From: Ruminococcoides intestinihominis
GTDB lineage: Bacteria; Bacillota; Clostridia; Oscillospirales; Acutalibacteraceae
Assembly: GCF_040096285.1 (NCBI RefSeq)
Contig: NZ_JBBMEY010000004.1
Coordinates: forward strand, 20,904-84,903
Reading direction: 5' to 3'
Length of the DNA: 64,000 bases
Below are positions 14,549 through 22,878 of this stretch, one piece after another. The notes under the pieces are model-generated. The model was not told the origin of the DNA. It did no database searches and was given only the letters and a program-made list of their open reading frames with translations. How positions within the stretch are numbered: the stretch's first letter is position 1; each line of letters begins with the position of its first letter. The translations under genes were made by a program, and so were the position numbers.

Positions 14549-15961
14549 ATGGGTAAAAAAACAAATGCAAACATTGGTGCGAGGTTAGACCGTTTACCTC
14601 AATCTAAATGGCATATCAAAATGTGGCTAGTTACAGCATTCGCACTTCTAGTATGCTGGTCAAACGGTATCGGTGGCGCAGTTCAAAATATTTTGAACGA
14701 AATAGGTTGGTTTGAAGGTAGTGCAGGACTACTTGCTATGTGGGGTACTTCTTACACTATTGGTCAGTTATTTGGTGCACTTATTGGTGGCCCAATCGGT
14801 GATAAGATTGGTAGAAAGAAAAGTATTCTTCTTTACGAAGCAATTCATATCATCGCTATGATCGGTGGTGCTTGTTCACCTAACGTCTACGTACTATTCG
14901 TATTCAGAGTAATTCAGGGTATAGCTCTTGGTGCTCTCCTAGTTGTTCTATTCGCCGGCTTTACAGAATATGTTCCTGGTAAGAACCGTGGTACATGGTC
15001 AAGCCGTACATCATTCATCGGTAACTGGGCTCACCCAATCTGCAATGGTATTGCACTTCTAATCGTTTCAGCAGGCGTTAGCCAGGCAATGAACTGGAGA
15101 ATCCAGTTTATGATTCCATCAATCCTATCAATCATCGCATCAATTATCATCTATGTTAAATTCCCAGAATCTCCAAGATGGTTAGAATCTCAGGGTAGAG
15201 TAGAAGAAGCAGATGCTATTATGACAAAGATCGAAAAGGAAATCGAAAAGTCAACAGGCAAGGCTCTTCCTCCGGTTCAGGAAGTATCAGAAAAGCCAGT
15301 TAAGAAGCTTCCTTATTCAGCTCTATTCAAGGGCAAACTTCTAAAGAGAACTATAGTTGGTTCACTTGTACTTATCGGTATGAACACAATCCAGTACACA
15401 CTAATGAACTGGATGCCTACACTACTATCAAGCTGGGGCTATGATACAAAAGACTCACAGTTTATGACAATGTTTGGTCTATTCGGTGCTCCATTCGGTA
15501 TCTTCATCGCTTCTCTAATTATGGATAAGCTACCTCGTAAGGTTACCGGTGTTGCCTTACTAGTATTAATGGCCGGTTTAGGTATTGCAACAGGTACTTT
15601 AGCTCCTTCTCTAGGTGTTACAGGTATCATCGTTATGACATTCATCCTAAACACAGTTATTTATATGTATGTTTGCTACGCATCAGCAGTTTATGTTCCA
15701 GAAATGTGGCCAACATCAGCTAAGCTATCAGGTTCAGGTTTCTGTAATGCAATGGGTCGTGTAAGTAATGTTATCTTCCTATCACTTATCCCAACAATCG
15801 CAGGTACAGTAAGTAATGCTGACGGTACAGCATCATTCAACACACCTGGTAATGTATTTATCGTTATCGCAGTTATCGCAGCAGTAATCGCAGTTTCTAT
15901 CATCTTCCTAGGTGTTGAAACAAGAGGCGAATCTGTTGAAGAAATCGGTAATGTTGACTAA
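14549..15961 (+). CDS. MFS sugar/polyol permease
   Basis: This 470-residue transporter has 12 predicted membrane helices and a long central cytoplasmic loop (about 210-260). The signature GDKIGRKKS lies between helices 2 and 3, and PESPRWLESQGR after helix 6 is typical of the sugar porter family; related KLPRKVTG lies between helices 8 and 9. It presumably imports the substrate of the surrounding dehydrogenases by proton symport. The ribosome site is AAAAGGAG. Two GC-rich hairpins without T runs follow the stop codon and separate it from the next gene. Confidence 0.82.
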   Translation: MGKKTNANIGARLDRLPQSKWHIKMWLVTAFALLVCWSNGIGGAVQNILNEIGWFEGSAGLLAMWGTSYTIGQLFGALIGGPIGDKIGRKKSILLYEAIHIIAMIGGACSPNVYVLFVFRVIQGIALGALLVVLFAGFTEYVPGKNRGTWSSRTSFIGNWAHPICNGIALLIVSAGVSQAMNWRIQFMIPSILSIIASIIIYVKFPESPRWLESQGRVEEADAIMTKIEKEIEKSTGKALPPVQEVSEKPVKKLPYSALFKGKLLKRTIVGSLVLIGMNTIQYTLMNWMPTLLSSWGYDTKDSQFMTMFGLFGAPFGIFIASLIMDKLPRKVTGVALLVLMAGLGIATGTLAPSLGVTGIIVMTFILNTVIYMYVCYASAVYVPEMWPTSAKLSGSGFCNAMGRVSNVIFLSLIPTIAGTVSNADGTASFNTPGNVFIVIAVIAAVIAVSIIFLGVETRGESVEEIGNVD

Positions 15962-15999
15962 TTAAAATTTATTAAGAGAGAAAATATTAAAAAGCAGGT

Positions 16000-16017
16000 C
16001 TTGAGCAAAAGCTCAAG
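16000..16017 (+). other. Intercistronic hairpin A
   Basis: CTTGAGC, AAAA, GCTCAAG: a perfect 7-base stem with no T run, between the MFS gene and the second dehydrogenase gene. Confidence 0.6.
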
Positions 16018-16038
16018 TTGAGTAAATCTTTATGAGTT

Positions 16039-16062
16039 CGGAGCCTAGGCAACTAGGCTCCG
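16039..16062 (+). other. Intercistronic hairpin B (GNRA-type loop)
   Basis: CGGAGCCTAG, GCAA, CTAGGCTCCG: a perfect 10-base stem capped by a GCAA tetraloop, without a T run. It lies 22 bases before the next start codon. It is probably an RNA-stability or processing element. Confidence 0.65.
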
Positions 16063-16084
16063 GTAAAGAAAAGGAGTAATAATT

Positions 16085-17140
16085 ATGAAAAATTCTGAAG
16101 CAATTTTGGTAACTCCAAAGAAGTTTGAAATCCAGGAATGTCCTGTTCCGGAGCCAAAAGATAATGAAATATTAATGAAAGTTGAATATGTCGGAATGTG
16201 TGGTTCTGACATCCACGGTTTTGAGTTTGGTCCATTTATCCCACCTAAAGATCCTAACACAAAGATTGGTCTAGGTCATGAGGTTGCCGGTGAAGTTGTA
16301 AAGATCGGCTCAAAGGTTACAAAGTTTAAAGTTGGCGACAAGGTTCTTATTGAACCGGGTGTTCCTGACAACACATGCGAATATTGTCGTGAAGGTAGAT
16401 ATAACATTTGCCCTGGTGTAGATTTTATGGCAACACAGCCTAACTACAAGGGTGCATTAACACAGTATATGACTCAGCCTGAAGAATGGACATATCATAT
16501 TCCAGAAGGTATGTCAACACTAGAAGGTGCTTTAGTAGAACCGGCAGCAGTTGGTATGCATGCAGCAATTCTTGGTGGTGCAATGCTTGGTAAGAGTATT
16601 GTTATTCTTGGTGGTGGTACAATCGGTTTGATGGTACTACAGGCATGTAAGAGTCTAGGTGCAACAGATATTACAGTTGTTGATGTTCTTAATAAGCGTC
16701 TTGAACTTGCTAAGAAGTTAGGTGCTTCAAGAGTTATCAACGGTAAAGAAGAAGATACTGTTGCTCTATTAAGATCAGAAGAATTATATGGTGACCATGG
16801 TGTTGACCTAGTATTTGAAGCAGCCGGTTCTGTATTTACAGCTCAACAGGCGGTTCAGATTGTTGCTCGTGGTGGTAAGATTATGATGGTTGGTACTCAG
16901 TCAAAGCCGGTACCAATTGACTTCCTAAAGATTAACAGAGAAGTTACAATTCAGACTTCTTTCCGTTATTGCAACAACTTCCCACAGACAATTGAAGCTA
17001 TTGCAAGTGGTAAGTTCAACGTTAAGGATATGGTTACTCATATTTACGATTATAAAGATGTACAACAGGCATTTGAAGACGCTATTGACCCTGTTAAGAA
17101 GGCAGATATGGTTAAGGGCGTAGTTAAAGTAGCTGAGTAA
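16085..17140 (+). CDS. Second zinc-dependent medium-chain dehydrogenase (polyol dehydrogenase-like)
   Basis: This 351-residue MDR enzyme has GMCGSDIHGFEFGPF and GLGHEVAGEVVKIG carrying the catalytic zinc ligands. CEYCREGRYNIC is the structural zinc loop with three visible cysteines, the first preceding tyrosine. The Rossmann motif is VILGGGTIGLMVLQACKSLG. It resembles sorbitol, xylitol and L-iditol dehydrogenases. It shares little sequence with the dehydrogenase at 12646, so the operon encodes two different oxidation steps or substrates. A strong AAAAGGAG precedes the ATG, and the spacing to the aldolase gene is 30 bases. Confidence 0.85.
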   Translation: MKNSEAILVTPKKFEIQECPVPEPKDNEILMKVEYVGMCGSDIHGFEFGPFIPPKDPNTKIGLGHEVAGEVVKIGSKVTKFKVGDKVLIEPGVPDNTCEYCREGRYNICPGVDFMATQPNYKGALTQYMTQPEEWTYHIPEGMSTLEGALVEPAAVGMHAAILGGAMLGKSIVILGGGTIGLMVLQACKSLGATDITVVDVLNKRLELAKKLGASRVINGKEEDTVALLRSEELYGDHGVDLVFEAAGSVFTAQQAVQIVARGGKIMMVGTQSKPVPIDFLKINREVTIQTSFRYCNNFPQTIEAIASGKFNVKDMVTHIYDYKDVQQAFEDAIDPVKKADMVKGVVKVAE

Positions 17141-17170
17141 AATTACAAAATAAAATAAGGAGAATTAATT

Positions 17171-18010
17171 ATGTTATCAGATATCAGATATTGGGAAAGA
17201 AAGGCAACAGAAGGACATTACGCTATTCCTCACTTTAATGTTTGGAATGCTGAAATGCTAATGGGCGTTATTGACGCAGCAGAAGAACTAAGAGCTCCAA
17301 TCATTATTTCATTCGGTACAGGTTTCACAGGCAATACTTCATTTGAAGATTTCTGTTATATGATGGATTCAATGGCTAAGAAAGCTACTGTTCCTGTTAT
17401 TGAACATTGGGATCACGGTCGTAATATGACAATCCTACAGAATGCTGTTAACCACTGTATGAATTCAGTTATGCGTGACGCATCTGCTCTTCCATATGAA
17501 GAAAATGTTGCAGAAATCAAGAGATGTGTTGATTATTTCCACGCATACAACATTCCTGTTGAAGCTGAACTTGGTCATGTTGGTAACGAAACAGTTTATG
17601 AAGAAGCTCTTTCAGAATACCAGTACACAGACCCAACAAAGGCTAAGGAATTTGTTGAAAGAACTGGTTGTGACTCACTAGCTGTTGCTATCGGTAATGT
17701 TCACGGTGTATATTCATCAGAACCAAAGCTAGCTTTTGATGTACTTGAAGCAGTTGCTAAGGAAGTTGATGTTCCACTAGTTCTACACGGTGCATCTGGT
17801 ATCGGTGATGAAGATATTAAGAAGGCTATCTCCCTTGGCATTGCTAAGATCAACATTCATACAGAACTTTGCCAGGCAGCTATGGAAGCAGTTAATGCTC
17901 ACAAGGATGAACCGTTCCTAGCTATGCAGAGAGAAGTAAGAAAAGCTATCAAAGAAAGAGCTATGTACAAGATTAAGTTGTTCGGTGACGACGGAAGAGC
18001 TGATGAATAA
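17171..18010 (+). CDS. Class II fructose/tagatose-bisphosphate aldolase-family protein
   Basis: This 279-residue TIM-barrel enzyme has zinc ligands in VIEHWDHG, VAIGNVHGVY and VLHGASGIG, the usual three histidine-bearing motifs. Catalytic-region residues are in VEAELGHVG, and the phosphate-binding segment is KINIHTEL. Closest in kind to GatY/KbaY and Fba-type ketose-bisphosphate aldolases, it should split a phosphorylated ketose into dihydroxyacetone phosphate and an aldehyde. Its stop codon overlaps the start of the kinase gene (TAATG), so aldolase and kinase are translationally coupled, a strong hint that they act in sequence. Confidence 0.85.
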   Translation: MLSDIRYWERKATEGHYAIPHFNVWNAEMLMGVIDAAEELRAPIIISFGTGFTGNTSFEDFCYMMDSMAKKATVPVIEHWDHGRNMTILQNAVNHCMNSVMRDASALPYEENVAEIKRCVDYFHAYNIPVEAELGHVGNETVYEEALSEYQYTDPTKAKEFVERTGCDSLAVAIGNVHGVYSSEPKLAFDVLEAVAKEVDVPLVLHGASGIGDEDIKKAISLGIAKINIHTELCQAAMEAVNAHKDEPFLAMQREVRKAIKERAMYKIKLFGDDGRADE

Positions 18011-18975
18011 TGAGTGAAAAGAAGTTAGATGTAATATGTCTTGGTGCAGCAGTAGTTGATATTCCTCTAAGACCTGTATCAAGAGATATGTTTGATATTG
18101 AATCCTACCCTGTTGACAAAATTGCAATGACAGTTGGTGGGGATGCAATGAACGAAGCTACTATTATTAGCAGACTTGGCTTTAAGACAGGTATCATCGC
18201 TTGTATTGGTGATGATGCTGCAGGTCAATTCATTCTTCGTTCTTGCAAAAAAGACAACATTGATGTTGAAGGTATCAAGATTGATCCTAACATTGATACA
18301 TCAATGAACATTGGACTTGTTACTGAAGATGGCGAAAGAACTTTCGTTACTAACAGAAACGGTAGTCTATGGAAAGAAAATATTGAGCATGTTGATTTTG
18401 AAAAAATGAAACAAGCTAAAATTCTTTCTCTTGCAAGTATTTTTAACTGTCCTTTACTAGACGGTAAAGCACTTGTTGAAATCTTCAAGGTTGCTAAAGC
18501 AGAGGGTATGACTATCACTGCTGATATGATTAAGCCAAGACTGGGCGAAACCCTTGATGATATTAAAGAAGCACTTAGTTATGTAGATTATTTCTTCCCT
18601 AACTTTGATGAAGCTTGTCTGATGACAGGTGAAACAGATGAAGCTAAGGTTGCAGATGTTCTTTATAACTGTGGTGTTAAGAATGTTGTTATGAAGATAG
18701 GCAAGAGAGGTTGTTACATTCGTAACGCTGACGGTGCTATGATTGTACCGGCTTGTAAGGGTGTTACGGCTATTGATACAATCGGTGCAGGTGACAACTT
18801 TGCATCAGGCTTTATTTCAGCAATTCTTCAGGGCAAAAATATTCGTGAATGTGGCGTATATGCTAACTGTACTGCTGCTATTTCAGTTCAACACACAGGT
18901 GCAACATCCGGTGTTCAGAACAAGGAAATGGTTGAAGAAATGCTAGCAAAGTACCACAGAGATTATATTCTTTAA
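18010..18975 (+). CDS. PfkB/ribokinase-family carbohydrate kinase
   Basis: This 321-residue sugar kinase contains the N-terminal PfkB signature in TVGGDAMNEATIISRLGF and the C-terminal anion-hole/catalytic motif DTIGAGDNFASGFISA with the catalytic aspartate. NMNIGLVTEDGER lies in the lid region. It phosphorylates a sugar or sugar phosphate with ATP. It starts one base inside the aldolase stop codon and so probably supplies the aldolase substrate. Specificity cannot be read from the sequence. Fructose-, tagatose-6-phosphate- and ketogluconate-type kinases are all possible. Confidence 0.85.
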   Translation: MSEKKLDVICLGAAVVDIPLRPVSRDMFDIESYPVDKIAMTVGGDAMNEATIISRLGFKTGIIACIGDDAAGQFILRSCKKDNIDVEGIKIDPNIDTSMNIGLVTEDGERTFVTNRNGSLWKENIEHVDFEKMKQAKILSLASIFNCPLLDGKALVEIFKVAKAEGMTITADMIKPRLGETLDDIKEALSYVDYFFPNFDEACLMTGETDEAKVADVLYNCGVKNVVMKIGKRGCYIRNADGAMIVPACKGVTAIDTIGAGDNFASGFISAILQGKNIRECGVYANCTAAISVQHTGATSGVQNKEMVEEMLAKYHRDYIL

Positions 18976-18982
18976 AATAGGC

Positions 18983-19008
18983 GTAGCCTTTAGGCACCTA
19001 AAGGCTAC
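18983..19008 (+). other. Intercistronic hairpin C
   Basis: GTAGCCTTTAGG, CA, CCTAAAGGCTAC: a perfect stem of up to 12 bases without a T run, between the kinase and aldo/keto reductase genes. It is of the same kind as hairpins A and B. Confidence 0.65.
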
Positions 19009-19044
19009 ATTAAAATAAATAGTTTTTAGAAAAAGGTGATTAAA

Positions 19045-20037
19045 ATGAAGACTATGAAACTTGGTAAAACAGGTATGGACGTTTCAAGAATGGGTCTTGG
19101 TACATGGTCCATCGGTGGTGGCTCAGCTTGGGGTGGCGACCACGATTTACAGACAGTTGTTGATACAATTGTTGAAGCCCCAAAGCTAGGTGTTAACCTA
19201 ATTGATACAGCTCCGGGTTACAACTTTGGTAACAGTGAAAAAATTCTTGGTATGGCTCTTCAGAAAATGAACAGAGAAGACGTTAAGATCATCACTAAGT
19301 GTGGTGTTACTTGGGACCAAGAAATGAAGGGTGACCTTTTCAATAAGGTTAACGGCATTCAGCTATATAAAAACCTAAACAGTGACTCAATCAAGAGAGA
19401 AATTGAAGAATCTCTAAAGAGAATGGGTACTGATTATGTTGATGTATATATGACTCACTGGCAGTCAATCGAAGGTAGCGAATATTATGTTCCTATCCAA
19501 AAGACAATGGAAGTACTAAACGACCTTAAAGCTCAGGGTAAAATTAAGGCTATTGGTGCTGCTAATGTTGATATTAAGCAAATTCAGGAATATCTAAAGC
19601 ATGGCGAACTTGACATTGTTCAGGCTAAGTATTCAATTCTAGACCGTGGCATTGAAGATGAAATCATCCCTTGCTGTCGTGAAAATGGTGTTACAATTCA
19701 GGCTTACTCACCACTAGAAATGGGTCTTCTTTCAGGTACAATGCCAAGAGATTATAAGCCGGTTGGTGCTCAGATTCCTAAGAAGTGGTTCCAGCCAGAC
19801 AATATGCAGAAGGCTATGGATGTTATGGATCAGTGGAAGCCACTATGCGAAAAGTACAACTGTACAATCGCAAACCTAGCACTTGCTTGGATTCTTGCTC
19901 AGGGCGAATTCATTAACCTACTAAGTGGTTCAACAACAGTTGACCAGATTAAGGAAAATGTTAAATCAACTGAACTAGAACTAGATCCAGCAGATGTAGC
20001 TATGATGCGTGATATGGTTGAAGAAATTGATAAATAA
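19045..20037 (+). CDS. Aldo/keto reductase (IolS/YghZ-like)
   Basis: This 330-residue NAD(P)H-dependent reductase has catalytic Asp and Tyr in LIDTAPGYNFGNSE, Lys in KIITKCG and His in VYMTHWQS. NLALAWILAQ and the LSGSTTVDQIKENV cofactor loop lie near the C-terminus. I chose the ATG at 19045, with AAAGGTG upstream, over an in-frame GTG nine bases earlier. It is the last gene of the carbohydrate operon and probably interconverts a sugar carbonyl and alcohol, complementing the two zinc dehydrogenases. A terminator follows. Confidence 0.88.
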   Translation: MKTMKLGKTGMDVSRMGLGTWSIGGGSAWGGDHDLQTVVDTIVEAPKLGVNLIDTAPGYNFGNSEKILGMALQKMNREDVKIITKCGVTWDQEMKGDLFNKVNGIQLYKNLNSDSIKREIEESLKRMGTDYVDVYMTHWQSIEGSEYYVPIQKTMEVLNDLKAQGKIKAIGAANVDIKQIQEYLKHGELDIVQAKYSILDRGIEDEIIPCCRENGVTIQAYSPLEMGLLSGTMPRDYKPVGAQIPKKWFQPDNMQKAMDVMDQWKPLCEKYNCTIANLALAWILAQGEFINLLSGSTTVDQIKENVKSTELELDPADVAMMRDMVEEIDK

Positions 20038-20078
20038 TTAATTGCTCATTTTGTGATTTTCCGAATCATCTTTTATAC

Positions 20079-20127
20079 ATTGCCACCTATTTTGAGTTCC
20101 CATTCAGAGTGGGTGGCAATAATTTTT
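20079..20127 (+). terminator. Terminator of the carbohydrate operon
   Basis: ATTGCCACC and GGTGGCAAT form the outer stem, with an inner CCCA/TGGG pairing, followed by AATTTTTC. Confidence 0.75.
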
Positions 20128-20199
20128 CTATGAATATTCAATATTTATGAATTTTCTCAATTTTCTTACAATTTATTATATAAAAAATACAAAAATCTC

Positions 20200-20228
20200 T
20201 TTACTTTATAATTTATATTTGGTATAAT
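20200..20228 (+). promoter_or_regulatory. Promoter of the DeoR-family regulator
   Basis: TTTACT (20200-20205), 17 bases, TATAAT (20223-20228). Confidence 0.65.
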
Positions 20229-20254
20229 TATAACAACGAGGGGGAGACCTAATT

Positions 20255-21007
20255 ATGGAGAAGAGAATTGATAAAATTAGACATAAAGTTGAAACAGAAG
20301 GCGAGGTATCTGTTACAGAGTTAAGTGAACTATATGATGTAACGGAAGAAACAATTCGCCGTGACCTTGAAAAGTTAAAAAATGAAGGTGTGGTTACAAG
20401 AACCTTTGGCGGTGCAGTTCTTAACACAGTTAACCACAAGGACCACATTCATTTTTTCAAGAGAAAATCTATTAATATAGAAGAAAAAAGGAAGATTGCT
20501 TCAATGGCTGTAAAGGCTATGCCTGAAATGCGTACACTTATGGCAGATAACAGTACAACAGTTATGGAAGCTATGAAGCTTTTGAAGAATAAGAATAATA
20601 TTACTACAATTACTTTTTCAGCACAGATATTCCAAGAACTTGATGGTGCTGAAATGAGAGTTATTTCTACCGGTGGTAGATATGACGAAGATACTCTTTC
20701 ATTCCAGGGTAACTTGGCTATTGACAGTATCTCAAAATATAATGTTGATGTTGCCTTTCTAAGTTGTAAGGGACTTAGCTTTGAGAGTGGTTTGATGGAC
20801 TCTACAGAGGGTGAAGCTATCCTAAAATCTAAAATGGCAAAAAGAGCTAACACAGTGGTGTTACTTGCAGATCATACAAAATTTAACCAAACAGCGTTTG
20901 TTAACTTTCTAAGTATTGATAAGCTTGATTATCTGATTACGGATGAAAAGCCGGATGACAAATGGGTTGATTATTGTAATGAAAATGATATAAAGTTGAT
21001 TTACTAA
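20255..21007 (+). CDS. DeoR-family transcriptional regulator
   Basis: This 250-residue protein has an N-terminal winged helix (about 1-60), with VSVTELSELYDVTEETIRRDLEKL as its recognition region and VVTRTFGGAVL as the wing. A DeoR C-terminal sensor domain (about 75-240) contains ISTGGRYDEDTLSFQG and LADHTKFNQTAFV, the usual phosphosugar-binding features. It lies just after the carbohydrate operon, has its own promoter and terminator, and most likely represses that operon until a phosphorylated intermediate appears. Repeats at 12178, 12344 and 12503 are candidate binding sites. The ribosome site is GAGGGGGAG. Confidence 0.9.
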   Translation: MEKRIDKIRHKVETEGEVSVTELSELYDVTEETIRRDLEKLKNEGVVTRTFGGAVLNTVNHKDHIHFFKRKSINIEEKRKIASMAVKAMPEMRTLMADNSTTVMEAMKLLKNKNNITTITFSAQIFQELDGAEMRVISTGGRYDEDTLSFQGNLAIDSISKYNVDVAFLSCKGLSFESGLMDSTEGEAILKSKMAKRANTVVLLADHTKFNQTAFVNFLSIDKLDYLITDEKPDDKWVDYCNENDIKLIY

Positions 21008-21022
21008 GAACTTTATATTGTA

Positions 21023-21055
21023 AGCCGCTTGTTTTACAGGTGGCTATTTTTATTT
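21023..21055 (+). terminator. Terminator of the DeoR-family gene
   Basis: AGCCGCTTG and CAGGTGGCT pair with two G-U pairs, followed by ATTTTTATTTTT. Confidence 0.7.
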
Positions 21056-21069
21056 TTGGATATTATTGA

Positions 21070-21109
21070 AAAGCACCGATTAAGGGGGCAAAGGTTTTAC
21101 CGGTGCTTT
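21070..21109 (+). other. Hairpin upstream of the DAACS symporter gene
   Basis: AAAGCACCG and CGGTGCTTT flank a 22-base loop. There is no T run. It lies in the leader of the symporter gene and could be a regulatory stem or a weak terminator. Confidence 0.4.
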
Positions 21110-21159
21110 CAATTAATATAACGGATTAAAAATTTTAAGATGATAAAGGAGAGATGGGT

Positions 21160-22497
21160 ATGAAAGCTCAGAAGCAAAAGATGTCTATCATTAAGAAGAT
21201 GTTGATTGCTGTTGTTGCCGGTTTTGCAGTTGGTATTCTTTGTCTATTTATTAAAGGACAAATTAGTTCCGATGTTTGGGATGTTGTAGATGCAATATTC
21301 TTCCAAGATATTACAGCAACAAAAAGTATTGAAGGTATTGGTGTTTTCTATATTATAGGACAGTTGTTTATGCACGGTTTGCAGATGATGATTGTTCCTT
21401 TGGTTTTATGTTCACTTAGCTTGGCACTATGTAGCTTAGCTGATCCAAAGAAACTTGGTAAAATCGCAGGTAAAACATTTATCTGCTACATATGTTTCTA
21501 TGTTGTAGCAGCAGCTCTTGCAGGTGCAGCAGCCTACTTTGTTAAGTCAATGGGTTGGTTCGATGTTAACCTACCGGCTAAGGAAGCTCAGGAACTTGTA
21601 ACAATGGATGGTTATAATCCACTTGTTACAGTTGTTAATGCAGTTCCTTCTAACATTGTTAGTTCACTTTCAAGCAATAGTACAATTCTTTCAGTAGTTG
21701 TTGTTGCTATTGTGCTTGGTCTATGTATGACAGCACTTGGCGAAAAGGCTCAGCCACTTAAGAGAGTTATTGAAGTTCTAAACGACATTGTACAGATGGC
21801 ACTTAACTTCATTATCAACAAGGTTGCTCCAATTGCTATTTTCTGTATGATTGCTAGAGCATTTGCAGTTTACGGTACAGAATATATCTCACCAACACTT
21901 GTTTGGATTGCAACAACTATCATTGTTAGCTTACTACTTGTTGTTACAATTTATCCTATCGGTGTATTTATTACAACAGGTTTAAATCCAATTACATTCC
22001 TAAAGAAAACTGCTAAGATTGGTATGTTCGCAGCAGCAACAAACTCATCAGCAGCTACACTTCCACTTAACACAAAGACATGTACAGAAGAACTTGGTTG
22101 TTCAAAAGAAATCAGTAGTTTCGTTCTACCAACAGGTATGACAATTAATATGAATGGTACAACTGCTATGCATATGATTGCTATTACATTTATCGGTACT
22201 GCAGCAGGTATTAATGTTACTCCTGCTACTTTAGCACTAACTGCTTTCCTATCAATTTGTACTGCTATCGGTACACCTGCAGTTCCTGTTGCCGGTACAA
22301 CAATGGTTTATGTTGTTATGATGGGCTTAGGTTTCAACACAGAACTTTGCTTAATCGGTTATTCTTTGGTTTTGGCAATGAACTACCTACCTGGTATGGC
22401 TGTTATTACACTAAATGTTGTTGGTGACGCAGCTACAAATGTTATTGTTAATGCTAAAGAAAAACGCTTAAATAAAGAAGTATATGACAAAAAATAG
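21160..22497 (+). CDS. Dicarboxylate/amino acid:cation symporter (DAACS family)
   Basis: This 445-residue membrane protein of the glutamate/dicarboxylate/serine symporter family has its serine-rich re-entrant loop as AAATNSSAATLPLN and the NMDGT-type motif as MTINMNGTTAMH. HP2 is in CTAIGTPAVPVAGTT, and the last substrate-contact helix contains MNYLPGMAVITLNVVGDA. It imports an acidic or small neutral amino acid or dicarboxylate with Na+ or H+. I chose the ATG at 21160 because AAAGGAG is eight bases upstream; the ATG at 21154 is too close to it. It could still belong to the DeoR-controlled region, but a terminator intervenes. Confidence 0.88.
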   Translation: MKAQKQKMSIIKKMLIAVVAGFAVGILCLFIKGQISSDVWDVVDAIFFQDITATKSIEGIGVFYIIGQLFMHGLQMMIVPLVLCSLSLALCSLADPKKLGKIAGKTFICYICFYVVAAALAGAAAYFVKSMGWFDVNLPAKEAQELVTMDGYNPLVTVVNAVPSNIVSSLSSNSTILSVVVVAIVLGLCMTALGEKAQPLKRVIEVLNDIVQMALNFIINKVAPIAIFCMIARAFAVYGTEYISPTLVWIATTIIVSLLLVVTIYPIGVFITTGLNPITFLKKTAKIGMFAAATNSSAATLPLNTKTCTEELGCSKEISSFVLPTGMTINMNGTTAMHMIAITFIGTAAGINVTPATLALTAFLSICTAIGTPAVPVAGTTMVYVVMMGLGFNTELCLIGYSLVLAMNYLPGMAVITLNVVGDAATNVIVNAKEKRLNKEVYDKK

Positions 22498-22528
22498 TCT
22501 TTCTATAACCCCCTTTAGAAAGGAAACT

Positions 22529-22557
22529 CACCTACTGGGAAACCGGTAGGTGTTTTT
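22529..22557 (+). terminator. Terminator of the DAACS symporter gene
   Basis: CACCTACTGG, GAAA, CCGGTAGGTG (one G-U pair), followed by TTTTTC. Confidence 0.85.
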
Positions 22558-22712
22558 CTTTTGTTCCAAAAGTCTGGTGATGTTGCACAAATACTAACCT
22601 TGTTATATGTATATATTATACAAAAGGAGATTTTGTGGAAAATCAAAATAAAAAGCAAGAAAATGTAATAAAAATCCTAAAAATTTAACTATAAATTTGA
22701 TTGATTTAAACA

Positions 22713-22741
22713 TTGACAATTTTTCTCAATAGGAATATTAT
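22713..22741 (+). promoter_or_regulatory. MATE exporter promoter
   Basis: TTGACA (22713-22718), 17 bases, TATTAT (22736-22741). The predicted leader is about 130 bases and contains the tandem repeat TATAATGTAGAA. Confidence 0.65.
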
Positions 22742-22878
22742 ATTTACGAAATAAATTTGAGGTGGTATTTTACAGAAATTTTGTGGCAGATATATTCTTC
22801 TTCTTTTCTATTTATAATGTAGAATTATAATGTAGAAAAGTTGATGTATTTATTAGTATTTTTGAAGAAGGGTAGTTA

